From: Eucommia ulmoides
Lineage: Eukaryota; Streptophyta; Magnoliopsida; Garryales; Eucommiaceae
DNA: 64,000 bases
Assembly: GCA_016647705.1 (NCBI GenBank)
Contig: CM028328.1
Span: 37,300,501 to 37,364,500 of the forward strand
Direction of reading: 5' to 3'
A program made the position numbers and the translations under genes. The notes below the pieces were generated by a model, which did not search any database, was not told the origin of the DNA, and was given only the letters and a program-made list of their open reading frames with translations. Positions 35,047-45,767 of this stretch are shown here, in pieces. Numbering within the stretch: the stretch's first letter is position 1; each line of letters starts with the position of its first letter.

Positions 35047-35430
35047 TCACTCTAAACAATCCTCTAAACGAACATTTGTTCGTCATGAGTATTGTCATGA
35101 ATCTTTTTTCATTACTCTAAATGAACCTCTAAACGGACACTTATTTGTCATGAGTATCGTCATGAGTCTTTTCTTTTTTCATTCTTTAATTACTCTAAAT
35201 GGACACTTGTTCGTCATGAGTATCGTCATGAGACTTTTTTCATTACTCTAAACGATCCTCTAAACGGACATTTGTTCATCATGAGTCATTCTTTTATTAC
35301 TCTAGACGACCCTCTAAATGGACAGTTGTTCGTTATGAGTATCATCATGAGTCATTTTTTTAATTACTCTAAACGATCATCCAAACGGACACTCGTTCGT
35401 CATGAGTATCGTCATGAGTCATTTTATTTT
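35047..35430 (+). repeat. Tandem minisatellite near the 3' end of element D
   Basis: Six units of about 53-78 bases with the core ACTCTAAACGATCCTCTAAA, CGGACACTTGTTCGTCATGA and GTATCGTCATGAGTC followed by a T-rich spacer. Unit 3 lacks the middle and unit 4 lacks one GTATCGTCATGA half. Arrays at this position, between coding region and 3' LTR, are known from Tat/Ogre-type elements and can seed satellite DNA. Confidence 0.85.
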
Positions 35431-35534
35431 ATTTGTTCTGTCGTTGAAAAATGCATTTTGAAACAAAATCAGAAAATGAGACGTTCAAAATGACGTGATC
35501 TCTTATCTTTGTCAAGCAAGTGGAACTCGCATGA

Positions 35535-35548
35535 CAATGAGGGGCAGC
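35535..35548 (+). other. Polypurine tract of element D
   Basis: CAATGAGGGGCAGC directly precedes the 3' LTR start TGTAGTCAC. Confidence 0.6.
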
Positions 35549-37666
35549 TGTAGTCACAACATTTTAACCGTCCCGCAAAAATTTATGCTTTATTTTATTT
35601 TTATTTTCAAAAAAATAAAAAAAATAAAAAAAATAGAGAAAAAAGAAAAGAAAAAATAAAAAAATAAAAGAAAATAAGAAAAAATAAATAAAACTAAAAA
35701 AATGGAAAAGAAAAAGTTTCCTTGTCAAAATGGGATTAGGTTTCCTTTTCCCTTTCCTTTTAGGTTTTATTTCATTTTTCTTATCGAATTGGGGCTAGGG
35801 TTTCCTAAGGTTTCTAGGATTTTTCACTCCCCATTCTTATTATAAATAAGACCATCTTCCTCATAGTTTAAAAACAAAACAAAAAATAGAGAGAAACATT
35901 TCGAAAAGATTCAGAAATTAAGAGGAGTCATCCCCTTTAGAAGAGTGATTCTCAAAGCCCTTTCGGGAAGTCGTCTACGAGAGAGAGAAATACGGGTATC
36001 GAGATTCTTGGCCTAGAACATGTATGTTTTTCTAATTTTTAATTCTTCTTTCAGTTTATTTTATTCTTTTCACAATTTAAATTTCTGCAAGTTTTATTTA
36101 TTTATTTATGTATTGTCGTCCGATGATCCGATGAAAACGTCGGGGTGGGTTTCTCATGCTTAAATTTAACCCCTGATCGTTAGGTGAAGGATGTTTTCAT
36201 TATTTATTTTGTTTTGTTTTGTTTTGTTTATAAATTCATAAACACAAAAAAATAAAGTCGTCCGATGATCCGATGAAAACATCGGGGTAGGTTTCTCGTG
36301 CTTAAACCTACCCCCGATCGTTAGGTGAATGATGTTTTTGTTGTTTATTTTTTATATTTTCTTTATTTATTTTTATTCTTGTTATCAAAACCCTAAAAAA
36401 CAAAAAAATCAAAATCAAAAAATAAAAAAAAAAAAAAATCTTTTATTTGTGGAAATTAATCCTTGTGAACCTTAAAGTGAATCCGACAATTCGATAAATC
36501 GTGGGTGAGTTTTCTGTGACCTCGTTTCCATTCCCCGACTCGAGTAGAATTTAGAAACGAATGGTTTTAGGAAATCTCTTCCCTCGGTAAATTTTTCGTG
36601 AGATTTCTTTTAAAGTTTCGAAAATATTAATTTCAACTAAATTGTTTCCACAAACCTCCCTCGATTCTCTTATCCATAGAATTTGAGGGAATTTCAAAAC
36701 GGAATTTCTTTAAATTAATCAGGTAAACTCAAAGTATATTTTTTTTGCATCCACTTAGTATGTTTATTTCTCATATCATTTAGACGACATGTTTATGACA
36801 CTTTCACCACTTACACTTTTCATACATATAGTTTTTATTTTTTTATTTTTTATTTTTACGAATCCATGCTACTTTTTCACATCTAGTCATGACACGTGCA
36901 CCACTTCTTTTTCTTCTTTTTTAAATCATTGTCATGCATAATCACATTAATTCACGTAGTGTTCCTTATTCGATTACCGTATTCATATTAGTTTGCATTG
37001 AAATATTTAAATTAAATCGTTTAGTTTTTTTAGTCACTTTTGCATAAAAAATAAAACTCATTTAGATGTTAGTTTTGCATTCATATTTTCAAATCTCATT
37101 CATCTATTTTAGTTTGTCTATTTAAATTAAAGAAGTCTCTCGGAAACATACATAACCCCCCCTCCCCCGGGGCCATCCTTGTCGAATCTTTAATATTCGA
37201 TAAGAGGTTATACCGGGGGAACATTCCCAAAAATCCAAAAACTTGTGTCACCTTATTTGTGAAAAATACCAAAAAGATTTTATAAGAATGGAATGATTTC
37301 AAAATAAAATAAAACACTCGGACTAAACTAATTGGACTTAATTGGATATAAGGTATGGTTTTCGGACGGGTGTCTTGGGGTGCCTAACACCTTCCCCTAG
37401 CGTAACCGACCCCCGAGCCTTTAAATGAATCTTTGGTTTGACCGTGTTTTTTGGAGTCAATATTTTACTTAGGCCTTTTAAATTGTTTTCTAAAAATTCG
37501 GTGACCTAACACAACATTTAAACCCAATGCTAGGTGGCAACTCCTTATTTTTAAAAAATGGCCTAATTATATCTTTTGAGAAAACCAGCACTTTAAAAAA
37601 CCCCTCTCTCCTTAAGCTTATTTATTATTTATTATTTTTTCCTTTCTGGAAAAACGGGGCGCGTCA
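35549..37666 (+). repeat. Element D, 3' LTR
   Basis: It starts TGTAGTCACAACATTTT and ends GGGGCGCGTCA. It matches 28672-30782 throughout, including the 142-bp duplication. Confidence 0.9.
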
Positions 37667-37692
37667 GAGACGATTGAGATGGATAGACCCCC

Positions 37693-38320
37693 TATATAAA
37701 GGAGGCTTCCCCAACACATTTTCAATTTCTAGAGCGCCCCTTCCTTCCTGGTAGGTAACCTTTCTGTTCTCGTCATACTTTCTTCATCTCCTTCTTCTTC
37801 TTCTTCTTTTTCTTTTTCTTCTTCTTCTTTTTCTGTGTCTGAGTTTTCATCAGGGTTCAGTGTAGGGTCTATTACCCCTAAACAGGCCTTAAACGTATCT
37901 CTAATTCAACAGGTTGACCTTATACTATCGTTTCCCCTGTCCCGAGAAACAGGCTAGTTTTTCAAGAGGTGCCAGTCTTATCGGTTATCGCAATAGCGAT
38001 AACGGTGTTAGGACTGCTGGTGGCTTTGCCGTTGAGGTCAATTCGAGCCAGGAAGGTGAAGTTGGGCCTAAGGGAGATGCGGCAAAGGTCCAGCAGCCTA
38101 AGGAGGCTCCGGAAGAAGTTGTTCCTCACTGGAGCCATATTTGGGGAGTCGAATTGAAAATGACAGAAGTAGGGCTTGTTTCATCCCAGAGTACTTATTC
38201 TTTCTCGATGTTGGCCAGGAAAAAACGAGCATCATTCAAGGAGGCTTTGAGGTTGAGAAAAGTGAACCCCCCACTACGGAAAGTGAAGCTAGATCATTCT
38301 CCGTAATTTAGCAGAAAATT
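37693..38320 (+). pseudogene. Antisense gene of element B, internally deleted
   Basis: A TATATAA box (37693-37699) stands in the same CTATATAAAGGAGG block as in A. The start codon equivalent (37774) is ATA instead of ATG, followed by a (CTT)n-rich poly-Ser stretch. The N-terminal part aligns with A up to the region where A begins its globular domain (a FGESN... then SSQSTYSF stretch). The next readable part is a charged KKRASFKEALRLRK segment, so the globular domain and coiled coil are gone. Sequence to about 39060 matches the 3' tail of the A gene. Confidence 0.6.
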
Positions 38321-39060
38321 TCTAATCCAACCACACACTTAGTCCCAGAACAACTCAAGAACTTGTATTTACTTTTTTCTTTTTTTTTTTATTGCAAGTC
38401 TCTTTTTGGTGCCCCAGTCCTTTTACTTTAAAAAGGGCCTTTTTGTGATTGGCTTAGGACCCTGAAATTGTAAGGACAATCTGCATGATTTCCTTCCTTG
38501 TTTCTAAGTTTGTATATCTGTGCCTTTGAGTTTTGTTCTGTCCTTGGACAGTTTTCCTCTTTGGAGCAGAAACGGTTTCTCTCCCCAACGGCGGAGCTTG
38601 CCTTTAGCCTAATCTCGAAAATTCTGGGATGGGATGGGATTTTAGCTCGGTAAGTTTTCTGAACATGAAGTGAGTTCCTACTTGGTAAACTACTTAAACC
38701 CATCTCGGTGATGGACCTGAGCTTCTACTCTGTCCATTTTTTGCTCTTAACCTTAGTCAATTGGACATCCTTTTGTAATCCTTCCTGATCTCGGCGGTAC
38801 TCCTCTCTGGACGAGCAATTTTTTTCACTGGGCTGTTTTATTCATCTTCCTTTTTTTCTCCCTCATACTTTATAATAGATGTTCCATTAGGAATAATTAC
38901 TCGTGTCAACATCATTCAAAGTTTGGATGTACTGAGCCTGGCATGAGATCTAATCTCGGCCCCTTATCCTATCTCGGCACGCCTGTTAGAAAGAGGGTTG
39001 TTTGTGTCACATCTTTCGCGGTCACGGAACCTAGGTTCAGCATTACCTCAGGTTGGGAAT

Positions 39061-39828
39061 TTAAGCTAGTGTTTGCAATTTTTGCTTGAAAACAATTTAA
39101 GTTCTTCCCTTTTGGGTATACGCCCTTTCTCGGCTAAATGCCCAGGAAGAAATATCGTCTTCCCTTCTCGGAAAAGACGTTATTACCGAAAATAAATATC
39201 ATCTTTCTTTCTCGAAAAAGATGTTATTCTCATGTTACACACCATATCCACGTCTCTCTACCCCCCAGCCTAGCATATGAGCGCAGCTCGAGTGGTAGGT
39301 TTTAGTTTGAGGGTGGTACTCGTATGGCTTCTAGCCCTCGTAGTCCCCAGGGGGTGACCGTGGTTGGCCCCCCTATGGTCAGTTGCATGTGGGTTCTCCT
39401 TAGTAGGGCTCATTTTTTAGCCATTTCGGGTTATCCCAATTTGCCCTTACAGGAGCATCGTCCCTTTATGTCGCCTGAGCTCAGCTTGGCTGTCATGGAT
39501 GAGATGATCAACTGTAGGTCCTCAGACCCGATTGGTGCAACGCCATCGGAGGATGATAGTTATAAATCCCCAGGCTACAAACTACTGAACTGTAGGGAAG
39601 GTCCGGATCCTTTTTCTTTGTGGAGATCACCCTCGACGCTGAGCGTCAAGATATCATTTTTTTCTCGAAAAAATGTGGGAGCAGCACATATCTGTCTGAG
39701 ATGGAACAGAGGTTACTTATCCCGGCCTTGCATTCTGTATGCAAAGTTTAGAGAATGGAGAACAGGTTAAACTAAAGATTCATTTCATTGATAAGTAGTT
39801 GCATTACAGACTCCAAAAAGCAAAATAT
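39061..39828 (+). other. Region between antisense gene and integrase in B, with an unrecognised 148-codon open frame
   Basis: An open frame at 39324-39770 starts MASSPRSPQGVTVVG and contains a MSPELSLAVMDEMI segment. I do not recognise it and see no membrane segment or zinc motif. It is uninterrupted while everything around it is full of stops, and it lies on the same strand as the antisense gene. A has lost the matching region through the LTR fragment at 7187-8126, so conservation cannot be judged here. Direct AAATATCGTCTT/AAATATCATCTT repeats occur at 39151-39200. Confidence 0.35.
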
Positions 39829-40920
39829 TTACAAGTCCACAGGACCTTTTTCACTGGGGTAGTAGCGCTTTAGATGCTCTGTTTTCCAGGGATGCCTTAG
39901 AGGGATACCCTTTTCCGTTTCCAATTCATATGTGCCGAGACGGGTAATACGAGTAACACGGTATGGCCTTTCCCATGTTGGAACTAACTTACCTGCGGTT
40001 TTATCCTTGGTGGCCAGGGTTACTTTTTGAAGGATGAGGTCGCCAATGTCAAATAAATGAGGGCAGACCCTTCTATCGTAATACCTGGCCACTGTTTGTT
40101 GATAGGCTACTTGTCGAACAAGGGCTCGCTCACTCTTTTCTTTGAGAAGCTCAAGGTTAAGAGCCAAGGAGACATCGTTCTCTTCCAGACTAAAAACTAT
40201 TGCAGTCCAAGGAGAGGGCATGTCGATCTCAGCAGGAATCATGGCTTTAGATCTGAAAGTTATTGCAAAAGAGGTTTCCCCCGTGGGGATTCTTTCTGTA
40301 GTGTGATATGCCCAGAGAACGGGACACACGTCCTCAACCCATCTTTCCTTCGATTTATCTAATCTAGTCTTGAGTCCGTGGAGAATGGTTCGATTGGTGA
40401 CTTCCACTTGTCCATTGGCTTGAGGATGCCCTGGAGAGGCAAAGTGAGTTCGAATCCCCAGTCCGGCACAGAATTCCGCAAAGCGATCATTGTCGAATTA
40501 CTTCCCGTTGTTGGAGACTACACCTTTGGGTATTCAAAAATGACAAACCATGTTCTCCAAAACAAAGTCTCTGATTTTCTCATTTGAGATCCGTGCAAGG
40601 GGCTTAGCCTTCACCCATTTTGTGAAATAGTCGATTACAACAATGAAAAATTTCCTCTGGCTGGTCCCTTAGGAGAACGGTCCGAGAAGGTCAATGCCCT
40701 ACTAGACAAAGGGCCAAGGCTTGTCATGGGGACGAGAATAGTTAGAGGGAGATGGGGATAAAAGGCAAACCTCTGACACTTATCGCATTTCTTCACAAAC
40801 TCCATGGAGTCTTTTTGCATATCCGGCCAGAAGTATTCATGTCTGATAAGCTTGTGAATAATGGACCTTCCTCCTGAATGGTTTCCACACATCCCTTTGT
40901 GAACTTCCCTCATCACGTAT
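39829..40920 (-). pseudogene. Integrase of element B
   Basis: The zinc-binding part (from 40916) reads GNHSGGRSIIHKLIRHEYFW then CDKCQRF, so HHCC is complete. The core (about 40640-40450) is damaged by stops. The C-terminal part is open for 192 codons from 40407: NRTILHGLKTRLDKSKERWV, AYQQTVARYYDRRV, WERPYRVTRI, HPWKTEHLKRYYPSEKG, stop at 39829. This is the best-preserved integrase end in the window and gives the true pol stop for this family. Confidence 0.8.
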
Positions 40921-41252
40921 TTAGCCTCTTTCGGCCTCAGGCAATAGGAGTATAGTCCTTAGAAAGATCGTCAATAAATCACCCCATTGATGAAGATGTA
41001 TCTTGCTACCCTGTATCGCATTCATCTGGCCTCTGCCCGGTCAGAGGGGAGTGTTCCCTGTTGGAGGTAGTCATTTATTGGGTCCATCTAGGTTGATTCA
41101 TCTGAGAGGGAACATATGGTGGACACTTGGTCAGAAATTATTGTGCTCGGCCCCTCTAAGTATTCGACGGGGACGCTTCTTTTCAGGATGGATTCCATAG
41201 TAGAGGCTAAATTGGCGAGAGCGTTGGCATGCCGATTCTCTTGTTAGGGAAT

Positions 41253-41990
41253 CTACCTGACTTGGACATTTTCAAAATTTTCCATGAGGGCTTTCACCCT
41301 ACCCTGGTAAGCGGTCATACCCAGGTCCTTAGCCATGTACTCGTTGTTGACTTGGTTGACAACTAATTGCAAGTCACAGCAGACTTGGAGATTCTTGGCG
41401 TTGAATTCACTTACCAGCCTAAGTCTGGCGAGAAGGGTTTCGTATTCAGCTTCATCGTTGGTGGCCCAGAATCCCAATCAGAGGGCATATTCAATCTCTT
41501 CCCTGTCGGGGGCTACTAGAACCATCCATACCCCGCAACCTCCAACATTTGAGGAACCGTCCGTGAAGAGTTACCATTGATCTAGGCTATCTTCGTTTAA
41601 TCTGGGATGGGATAAGGTCTCTTCCGAGACTGGCGCCTCTGCTGGGCTGAGATGAGTCTCTTGTCGGGTAGGATCATGGTCATCGGAGATAGGCTTATCT
41701 GGGAAGGTCATCTCGGTAATAAAATCGGCCAGGACCTACCCCTCTATGGTTGTTCGGGGCCAGTAGTCAATGCAAAATTGACCGAGCTCGAGGTCATAAT
41801 TCAACAACCGACCAGAGACATCTGGAGAGTGAAGAACTTGCCTTAGAGGTTGATCAATAAGAACGATGATCACGTATAATCTCAATTTTCTTAATGCGAC
41901 GAGAAGGGCATAAGCCAACTTCGCGAACCACTGGTATCTTGTCTCAGCGTCAATCAGCACTCATCTTAAATAATATATGGGTCTCTAGAC
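41253..41990 (-). pseudogene. RNase H and RT connection of element B
   Basis: The RNase H part (from 41477) reads TNDEAEYETLLARLRLVSEF and DLQLVVNQVNNEY. The upstream connection segment (41960-41880) reads DAETRYQWFAKLAYALLVALRKLR. The segments match A at 9317-10330. Frames shift between them. Confidence 0.7.
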
Positions 41991-41999
41991 TTCCTCCTC

Positions 42000-43060
42000 T
42001 TCTCGGACAAGAGCCACGCTAACTGCAGTATTTGAAGCAGCGATATACAGGAACAATTTTTCTTCATCTTTGAGGGTTATTGAGTAGCAGCGCCAAGGAA
42101 ATGTAAGTTTTGAGCTCTTGGATGGCGATTTCACACTCCGTCATCCACTCAAAGGTTTTGTTGCCTCTCAAAATCTTGAAGAGATTGAGACATTTCTCCG
42201 AAGAGCGTGAGATGAAATGGTTAAGAGCAGCCAATCTTGCGATGAGAATTTGGACTTCCTTCTTCATCTGCGAAGAGACCATTCCTAGAATGGCACTGAT
42301 CTGATTAGGGTTGGCATTAATGCCACGTTGGGAGACCATGTAGCCCAGTAACTTCCATGCTGAGACCCCAAAAATACATTTAGTAAGGTTCAACTTCATA
42401 CAATAGGCTAAGAGTTTGTCAAAGCAGTTCTGGAAATAGATAATATGATCAGGCGCTTTGGTGCTCTTTACTATATTATCATCAATGTATACTTTCATTG
42501 TTGATCCGATCTCCTTCTTGAACATTTTATTCATGAATCTTTGATAGGTTGCCCTAGCGTTACGAAGGCCAAAGGGTATAACCTTGTAACAATAGGTGTC
42601 TCTGTCCGTGATGAAGGAGGTCTTTCCCTTGTCAAGAGGAAACATGGGGATTTAATTATATCCCACATAGGCGTCGAGAAAACTCAAGAGCTCATACCCC
42701 GCCGTGGCATCTATAACCAAATCTATTCTCGACAAAGAGAACAAATCCTTGGGGCACACCTTGTTGAGGTCTTTGAAATCCATGCAAAGATGCCATTTGT
42801 TTTCGGCCTTGGGCGTAAGAACAACGTTGGAGAGCTAGTCGGGGAATTCCATTTCTTCCACCACGAGAAATTTCACTAATTTGTCCATTTCCTGCTTAAT
42901 GAGTTTCTGGCGCTCCGGATGAAATTTTCTTCTTTTCTACCTCATGGAGGGATGGTGAGGATTAGCGTCGAGATTATGCATGGCTACACTTGGATCGATC
43001 CCAAGAAGTTTGTTGTGTGACGAAGCGAACACGTCGTAGTTTTTCTTGAGGAGATCGGTA
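42000..43060 (-). pseudogene. Reverse transcriptase of element B
   Basis: An open stretch of 193 codons from 42645 holds the boxes FGLRNARATYQRFMNKMF and YIDDN (catalytic Asp pair kept, near 42480), then LLGYMVSQRGINANPNQISA and AALNHFISRSSEKC. Upstream boxes (FVxDFKDLNKxCPKD-like and FLDAY-like) are readable at 42660-42800 but out of frame. This copy is uninterrupted where A is split by element C. Confidence 0.8.
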
Positions 43061-43720
43061 AGCTTTTCCCACCGTACCGCGCTGAGATTGGCACCTATTC
43101 GAATAGTCTGTCCCTCAGTGGTGGGATGAATGGGTACTTCTAACAGGTCTTCATATGGCCGTGGCTGAGGCTCCTCATCCCGGGGGTCGTCAATCGGCAC
43201 GGTTCCGAGATCAGATAGAGCCATGAGCTCGGCCTCGCTTTTCCCAATTCTGGCCATTGATTGCTATTTTCTCTTCTCGAGCGCCCTCTTGGAAAATGAT
43301 CTGGATATTTTTTTATCTCCACGCACCTCTCCTACCTCTCCTTCTGTAGGGAACTTAATTGATTAGTGATAGGAAGAAGCCACGACCTTCAGGGCAGCCA
43401 ATGCCGGTCGTCCAACAATGGCGTTATATGAAGATAGTTGGTCCATGATGAGGAATTTAGCCCAAAGCATGGCTGAAATGGGTGCAACACTGACTGTGAC
43501 AGGAATAAAAATCCAGCCAATGGAGTTCACGACATCCCCGCCGAAACCGACAAGGGGGAAAGTAGTGGGTTTCACGGAACCTGAACTCATGTTCATTTTC
43601 TCGAATGCCCATTTGAAGACGACATCTATAGAGCTTCCTCCGTCTATCAGAATTCGTCCCACCTTGTAGTGGTTGATTAAATCATAAATCACCAAGGCGT
43701 CATCGTGAGAGGTATGTACC
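43061..43720 (-). pseudogene. Protease of element B and linker to RT
   Basis: The protease active site ILIDGGSSIDV lies near 43640, preceded by YDLINHYKVG and followed by LVGFGGDVV and NAIVGRPALAALKVV, the usual C-terminal IIGRP box. The linker (43257-42937) reads AELMALSDLGTVPIDD and NLSAVRWEKLTDLLKKNYDV and leads into RT at NKLLGIDPS. Confidence 0.8.
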
Positions 43721-43729
43721 CCTCAGAGG

Positions 43730-45320
43730 TCAATTTCGCTAAAGGAGATGGCGTTGTGTGTGGCAGCATCAATTGTGCTCACCTCGTACACGTCTTCGTC
43801 GGTTTTTCTCTTCGTTTTACACTCATATCTTTTCCGAGAAGAGGTTGTCTCCCCTCCAAGGCCGAGGCTGCTATGGATTATATTTATCTCACCGTCTACC
43901 CGCATATCATTATCATATTATTTGCCTTCTCTTCTTGGCGGGGGTCGACCATGGTTTTCCATTCTCGATTGGTCCCTACGCTCATCTCGGTGACTGTTTT
44001 CCCCAGAGCCTGCGTTGTCTTTACGGACGTAATCACCAAGATACCCCCATTTTATGAGGGCCTCAATCTCTTCTCGAAACTAGTAACATTCGTCCGTCGT
44101 ATGACCACATTCACGGTGAAACTCGCAGTATTTAGCAACAGATTTTCCCATGGGTTTTCCTCTGGGGAGAAGAACAAGGGGAAAGAATCCTCTTCCTGTA
44201 TTTTTTACAAAGATCGTTGTAATGGACACATTTAGAGCTGTTAACCCTCAGCGAGTCCCTAGGGGCAGAGGAAGTCTCTGATCCCCAGGAAGAGGTCCCA
44301 AGCATTCCTCTACCTGTAACCTCCTAAAACCTTGAGCCCTATTTGACATCTCCTCTATTCGTCCCTTCTTTTTCTTACTCCATGCTCGGTCATGCTTCAC
44401 GATGTCCCTGAGGTCTTCCTCACAAAAGCTCGTGCCTCTAGCTAGGGCGACAACCAGGTTGGAACCTGCTCACAAAATCGCCTAATTTTTTTTTAATCTC
44501 CTGCTGAAGGGAGAGGATGTAGGGGGCTGTTTTAGGCCTTCGGCGGGAGCAGCTGAATCAAACTGTGAAAAGATGTTTGAGTTGGGTAAAAGTTGAGATC
44601 GAGGTAGAAGCCAAGTCTCAAAACCAAGTATTGGTCAAGCCGGACAGGGTAAAAGGGAATGACTTACACCTAATTGCGATAAAAGTCGTATGTATATCCA
44701 TGAAAGCAACAAAAATAGTGAGGTGATCAACGGGGTCAGTAGTTTCGTCATATAGAGTTATTTGGGGGCTAGAAAACCTGTATGGCACCACTTCAAGCAT
44801 TATATCATCAATAAAATGAGACCTTATACCTGGAAGGAGTCCAATAGCCCCTCCAGGGCCCCACATTTGCACAAGCGTAGCTTCTATCTTGGCCATGCAC
44901 CTTTCTAGAGCGGCATCTCCCCTGGGCGGTACTGCAATTTGGTTTGTATCCGCTCTGTCCCAACGGGAGGGGAGTGGGAGTCTTCCTCCTAAACACGGCG
45001 AATCATGCGCTCGACACGGTTGACGCTGTTATAGGTTCTTCCGGGTCAAGACTCACATCAATTCTCTGTTCGAAGACCTTGAGAGGGTAGGGACGCTGAG
45101 TTCGACGCAACTAGCAGGGCAAGATCCTATTCTCGGACTGGTCAGACATGACGACAAGGCTGGTCTCTTGGGATATGCCTTTCAGAATAGATCACATGAT
45201 CTAATTCCGGGTACTGCTCTTTTCTCCCTGCATTTCAGAGAACCGAACCCCATCGAACTAGGGCCGATGTCAGGCGAGAGAGGATGACGTCGAGGCAAGA
45301 CTAGAATTGACCCAACTTAA
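43730..45320 (-). pseudogene. Gag of element B, N-terminus missing
   Basis: It has the same order as A: MAKIEATLVQMWGPGGAIG (44896), HLTIFVAFMDIHTTF, FPFTLSGLTNTWF, and an intact-looking knuckle CEFHRECGHTTDEC at 44083-44130 (minus). About 130 bases present in A are missing near 44460. The N-terminal part and the primer-binding site are lost where the truncated long-LTR element joins at about 45335. Confidence 0.75.
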
Positions 45321-45750
45321 TATTCCAACTTAAGTGTGTTCTGCTATACTATCTAGTATTTTAATATCGATGTACTAAGTGCCACCGATAGTTATCTCAT
45401 CGTCACGTCATATGCATATAATTATTTCTCAATTAAAATCTCATATTCCCAACTATGAATACTTCCACAATCGCGATCCACCCATTTCCACTACCAACAA
45501 CACAACGTCTCTCAAATCCACTAACTGACAATATCACCATTTTGCCGCATCAAAACCTGCCAATAATACAACTCATCAAGCACGATGCCCATGCACTAAC
45601 TAATGTAATGAAAGAACTAACACTCACGTACTGAACTAACCTATCGACACCCTATCTCTATCCCCTACTGACTAGACGACTGGCACGTCCTCCTACCTCA
45701 TGGTCCTCTACTGACACAACAACTGACAAGTCTACAGAACCTATAACCTA

Positions 45751-45763
45751 GGCTCTGATACCA
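45751..45763 (-). other. Primer-binding site, initiator Met type
   Basis: The minus strand reads TGGTATCAGAGCC, the classical complement of the plant initiator-Met tRNA 3' end, four bases after the LTR end GGGGTGTGACA. Confidence 0.8.
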
Positions 45764-45767
45764 AATT

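Larger units (their letters stand above)
28672..37666 (+). mobile_element. Element D: gag-only LTR retrotransposon inserted in B
   Basis: LTRs lie at 28672-30782 and 35549-37666. The target duplication is GAGGC (28667-28671) / GAGAC (37667-37671). The order is LTR, primer-binding site (30785-30802), gag (31343-33201), long non-coding stretch with tandem repeats, polypurine tract (35535-35548), LTR. No protease, RT, RNase H or integrase is present in the 4.8 kb internal region, so it must be mobilised by another element. In a 142-base aligned segment the two LTRs differ at about 8 positions, making D younger than A and C. Confidence 0.85.

Noticed and set aside
45751..45763. Fragment of an initiator-Met tRNA gene
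   Set aside because: Only the 3'-end complement of 13 bases is present and it sits exactly at the LTR border, so it is a primer-binding site.
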